Assembly (NCBI RefSeq): GCF_024300825.1
Contig: NZ_CP101323.1
Span: forward strand, 2,852,001 to 2,916,000
Length of the DNA stretch: 64,000 nucleotides
Source of the DNA: Natronomonas gomsonensis
GTDB lineage: Archaea; Halobacteriota; Halobacteria; Halobacteriales; Haloarculaceae
Direction of reading: 5' to 3'
Below the pieces are notes generated by a model, which worked only from the letters and a program-made list of their open reading frames with translations, was not told the origin of the DNA and did not search any database. Numbering within the stretch: position 1 is the stretch's first letter; each line of letters opens with the position of its first letter. A program made the position numbers and the translations under genes. Positions 62,028 through 64,000 of this stretch are shown here, piece by piece.

Positions 62028-62450
62028 ATGCCCCCAGCAGATTCCTCCCAGCAACAGACGGACGACTTCCATAGTCATCCGCCTATCCAGTGTGATGCGT
62101 GCGAGTCTGCTCTCCACTCTAACAGAGGTCACACAGTATCCTACCTTCTCGTGGATCAGCTCACACTCCCCCTTGTTGGATGTAATGAACACCTGGAGCA
62201 GTTCGCCTCTGTCTGCGGATTCACTACCGAGAATACAGCCGAACTCATAGAGCATCGGCCAGCCGGCGGTATCAACTGTCCTAGTTGCCACCTCGCACCC
62301 CATAATCCAGATCAACCTGTCGTTCCGGTACAGGACGGAGCAGTGGCAATCATTGCCTGCCCTGAGCATCAAGTAGAGATCGTCGATCGGTTCCACACAG
62401 GTCTTGATATACAACAGCAGCTAACTGCTTCTCTCGATACGCTACAATAG
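62028..62450 (+). CDS. hypothetical zinc-ribbon protein
   Basis: About 140 residues from ATG 62028, or 151 from GTG 61995. Two Cys pairs, [15 protein letters not shown] and [15 protein letters not shown], with further Cys/His ([19 protein letters not shown]) suggest two zinc sites. It resembles conserved small haloarchaeal proteins of unknown function, often coded on plasmids as I recall. It lies downstream of the toxin remnant and converges with the gene at 62454. Confidence 0.6.
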   Translation: MPPADSSQQQTDDFHSHPPIQCDACESALHSNRGHTVSYLLVDQLTLPLVGCNEHLEQFASVCGFTTENTAELIEHRPAGGINCPSCHLAPHNPDQPVVPVQDGAVAIIACPEHQVEIVDRFHTGLDIQQQLTASLDTLQ

Positions 62451-62453
62451 GCT

Positions 62454-62939
62454 TCACATATTCTGATTTACACGGAATAGTATCTGGACCACGTGACGGG
62501 CTTGCTCCCTGTATTCCTTCATCTCGTCTTTAGTGATGTTGGTCTCGATGGAGTGGGCTTCTGCGTTGGCGTTCTGCCAGAAAGCGTCTAGTTCGTTAAT
62601 GAAGTCGCTGTCAAGGCCTCCAGAGCTATGCTGGAAGTCGTCGAGATTTTCCTCGAAGGTATTGATGAGATCGTTGAACGTCCTGGACCGCCGGTTTTCA
62701 AGAAGGTAGTACAGATCAATCTCCTGCTTCCCGTACTGGTCCCGGAAAATGTCGATAAGGAGATTCTCTAAGAGCTTCCATACCAGGACGTACGTAGCGT
62801 CGTTAATCCCGATACGGTTGCACTGGTTGATGTCCTCAACCAGATCCGGGTAGAACGTGCCCGGGACGTTGTCGATGTCGAGAAACCGTTCGGAGCGAAA
62901 CGTAGAGTGGAGCACTCCTGTACCATGTTCCTCGTCCAC
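62454..62939 (-). CDS. hypothetical helical protein, 161 residues
   Basis: No family assigned with confidence. The sequence is helical with ATYVLVWKLLENLLIDIFRDQYG, DLYYLLENRRSRTFNDLIN and FWQNANAEAHSIETNITKDEM; the NANAEAHS segment near the C-terminus resembles the end of DUF4145/HEPN-like proteins, which occur in defence systems. ATG 62939 lies just inside the frame of the polymerase-like fragment on the opposite strand, so the true start may be one of the later codons. Confidence 0.5.
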   Translation of the reverse strand: MDEEHGTGVLHSTFRSERFLDIDNVPGTFYPDLVEDINQCNRIGINDATYVLVWKLLENLLIDIFRDQYGKQEIDLYYLLENRRSRTFNDLINTFEENLDDFQHSSGGLDSDFINELDAFWQNANAEAHSIETNITKDEMKEYREQARHVVQILFRVNQNM

Positions 62940-63107
62940 GAGGGGATCGAGACCTACGACGCCTCGTACTACGAGACGCAGCTTATCAAAGCGGTCGAGA
63001 GCGTGCTTTCACCGCTCGGGTGGGACCGATCCGACATTCGCCGGGAGCTCTCCGGTGAGAGGGACGCCGTTTTGAGCTCGTTCGGAGCCTCCAACGAACC
63101 TTCGTAG
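62925..63107 (+). pseudogene. fragment resembling the C-terminus of DNA polymerase B
   Basis: The frame reads MFLVHEGIETYDASYYETQ, then LIKAVESVLSPLGWDRSDIRRE. This pattern (ETYD-x-x-YY-x-x-QLI-x-A-x-ES-x-LSPLGWDR) is, from memory, the tail of haloarchaeal family B DNA polymerases (PolB2 type). Only about 60 residues remain; no polymerase domain lies upstream, where a gene on the other strand occupies the DNA. It ends just before the origin-like repeats. A replication gene fragment next to an orc1/cdc6 gene fits past rearrangement around an origin. Confidence 0.5.
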
Positions 63108-63115
63108 TGGACACC

Positions 63116-63220
63116 ACCCCTGGTTTCCGTCGTTTCGATCCAACCCCACGTTTCCGACGTAATTTTCGACCCCCCTCGTTTCCGTCGTTTCCTCACGCCC
63201 ACCCCGGATTTCCGTCGTCC
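63116..63220 (+). repeat. putative replication origin: four ORB-like repeats
   Basis: Four same-orientation elements at 63116-63136, 63143-63160, 63169-63192 and 63201-63220. Each starts with ACCCC, followed by a few variable bases and (G)TTTCCG-(T/A)CGT: for example ACCCCTGGTTTCCGTCGTTTC and ACCCCACGTTTCCGACGT. Spacing is 26-32 bp. A C-run next to GTTTCC is the reverse complement of the archaeal origin recognition box with its G-string, bound by Orc1/Cdc6. The cluster lies 26 bp beyond the 3' end of the orc1/cdc6 gene. Confidence 0.7.
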
Positions 63221-63245
63221 GCATCCACTCAGTAGTAGGGGGTCA

Positions 63246-64000
63246 CTACTCGCGAGTCCAATCCTGCATCCGGCTGTCCTCGAGGATCGTTTCGCGGACG
63301 ACCTGGGGATCTTCGATGAGTCGGTTCTGGAGGTGGATGCCGCCCGCACTCCCCTTGTTGATCTTCTCGATTTCGACAACCCCGAGGAAGGCTTGCTCTT
63401 TCAGGATGTCGCGGAACCGGCGGACTGAGAGGATATCCATATCGAGATGGTTGCAGATGCGTTCGTACTGGTCGTACACCCGACTCGTGAGGAACGCATC
63501 GTCGTTGCTGTTGACACTCAGCTCCGTGAGCGCCAGCAACGCTGCCTTCGCCTGCGTGGGTGCGCCGTTCACGAGTTCTCTGAACCGGTCCTTTTCGGCG
63601 TGCTGCTGTGCCTGGCGGACGTGTTCCTCCGTCACCTGCTCTGCTCCGGCCTCGTAGGCGACCTCCCCGGCGTGGCGAAGAATGTCGATCGCCTTCCGAG
63701 CGTCACCGTGCTCCTGCGCGGCGAAGGCCGCCGAGAGCGGAATCACGTCCTCGGAAAGGACGCCGTCCTGGAAGGCGTCCTCACGGTTGAACATAATCTC
63801 CCGTAACTGGTTGGCGTCGTATGGCTTGAAGAACAGCTCCTTGTGCTGGAAGCTGCTTTTCACGCGCTCGTTCACGTTGTCGACGTACTGGATCTTGTTG
63901 CTGATCGCGATGACACCGACGCTACAGTCGATTTTTCCCGCCTCCTCAGCGCGCGAGAGCTTCATCAGCACGCTGTCGTCGTTCATCAGATCGATCTCGT
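63246..64000 (-). CDS. orc1/cdc6: Orc1/Cdc6 replication initiator, 5' end beyond the window
   Basis: C-terminal 250 or so residues of an AAA+ origin-binding ATPase. The frame enters from the right edge in the Walker B region (EIDLMNDDS). VGVIAISNKIQYVDNVNERVKSSF holds sensor 1 and the arginine-containing lid start; ELFFKPYDANQLREIMFNRED and FAAQEHGDARKAIDILRHAGEVA (sensor 2, with GDARKAIDILR) are classic. The winged-helix DNA-binding domain follows (TSRVYDQYERICNHLDMDILSVRRFRDILKEQAFLGV). The stop is 26 bp from a cluster of ORB-like repeats, so this protein probably recognises them. Confidence 0.95.
   Translation of the reverse strand, partial: EIDLMNDDSVLMKLSRAEEAGKIDCSVGVIAISNKIQYVDNVNERVKSSFQHKELFFKPYDANQLREIMFNREDAFQDGVLSEDVIPLSAAFAAQEHGDARKAIDILRHAGEVAYEAGAEQVTEEHVRQAQQHAEKDRFRELVNGAPTQAKAALLALTELSVNSNDDAFLTSRVYDQYERICNHLDMDILSVRRFRDILKEQAFLGVVEIEKINKGSAGGIHLQNRLIEDPQVVRETILEDSRMQDWTRE

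Noticed and set aside
63116-63220. CRISPR array
   Set aside because: The repeated units are short, imperfect and only 26-32 bp apart without spacer-like unique segments; they fit origin boxes.

Overview
The window is haloarchaeal DNA (class Halobacteria). The proteins are acidic and rich in Asp/Glu. Many genes start directly at, or a few bases after, the expected transcription start about 25-30 bp downstream of an A/T-rich TATA box, so they look leaderless. The window also carries a TATA-binding protein, an Orc1/Cdc6 initiator, a haloarchaeal SMC-related ATPase and several small zinc-ribbon proteins. No rRNA, tRNA or CRISPR array was seen. An orc1/cdc6 gene with origin-like repeats, an IS6-type remnant and many broken genes suggest a large secondary replicon or a plastic part of a chromosome.

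Region 1 (1-41.4 kb) is an almost unbroken catabolic island for acyl-CoA chemistry. It holds five acyl-CoA dehydrogenases, four AMP-forming acyl-CoA ligases, three family III CoA-transferases, one acetyl-CoA hydrolase-type CoA-transferase, two crotonases, four MaoC-type hydratase genes, three SDRs, a 3-hydroxyisobutyrate dehydrogenase-like enzyme, a CitE-type lyase, a citryl-CoA-lyase-like protein, an MmgE/PrpD protein, two luciferase-like flavoenzymes, an amidohydrolase-fold protein, a metallo-beta-lactamase-fold hydrolase, an MFS carrier and a complete LivKHMGF-type ABC importer. I infer three linked modules. The first (1-11.6 kb) has every step type needed to activate and open an alicyclic acid such as cyclohexanecarboxylate, including an SDR strongly resembling BadH. 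The second (11.7-22.6 kb) combines an ABC importer with two CoA-transferases, a CitE lyase and a methylsuccinyl-CoA-dehydrogenase-like enzyme, which fits uptake and breakdown of a C5 or alkyl-succinate-type dicarboxylate. The third (28.4-41.4 kb) has PrpD, split MaoC hydratases, a CoA-transferase, a citryl-CoA-lyase-like enzyme and a mesaconyl-CoA-hydratase-like MaoC. No transcription factor lies in these 41 kb. A short scar of pseudogenes and AT-rich DNA sits at 25.4-26.7 kb.

Region 2 (41.4-55 kb) starts with a decayed IS6-family element that ends the island. It then carries an SMC-related ATPase, tbp with an adjacent small HTH protein, small zinc-ribbon proteins, an HTH-MazF-type toxin-antitoxin pair, a PadR regulator, a Tat-exported beta-propeller protein, a PAS histidine kinase and a frameshifted amino-acid permease with stress-protein domains.

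Region 3 (55-64 kb) looks like a mobile, defence and replication zone. It has a GIY-YIG-type protein, a Dna2/Cas4-like nuclease-helicase interrupted by a stop codon and with a foreign-looking C-terminus, an AbiE/MNT-like regulator next to a broken nucleotidyltransferase, a fragment resembling the tail of DNA polymerase B, a cluster of four origin-recognition-box-like repeats, and the 3' part of an orc1/cdc6 gene running off the right edge.
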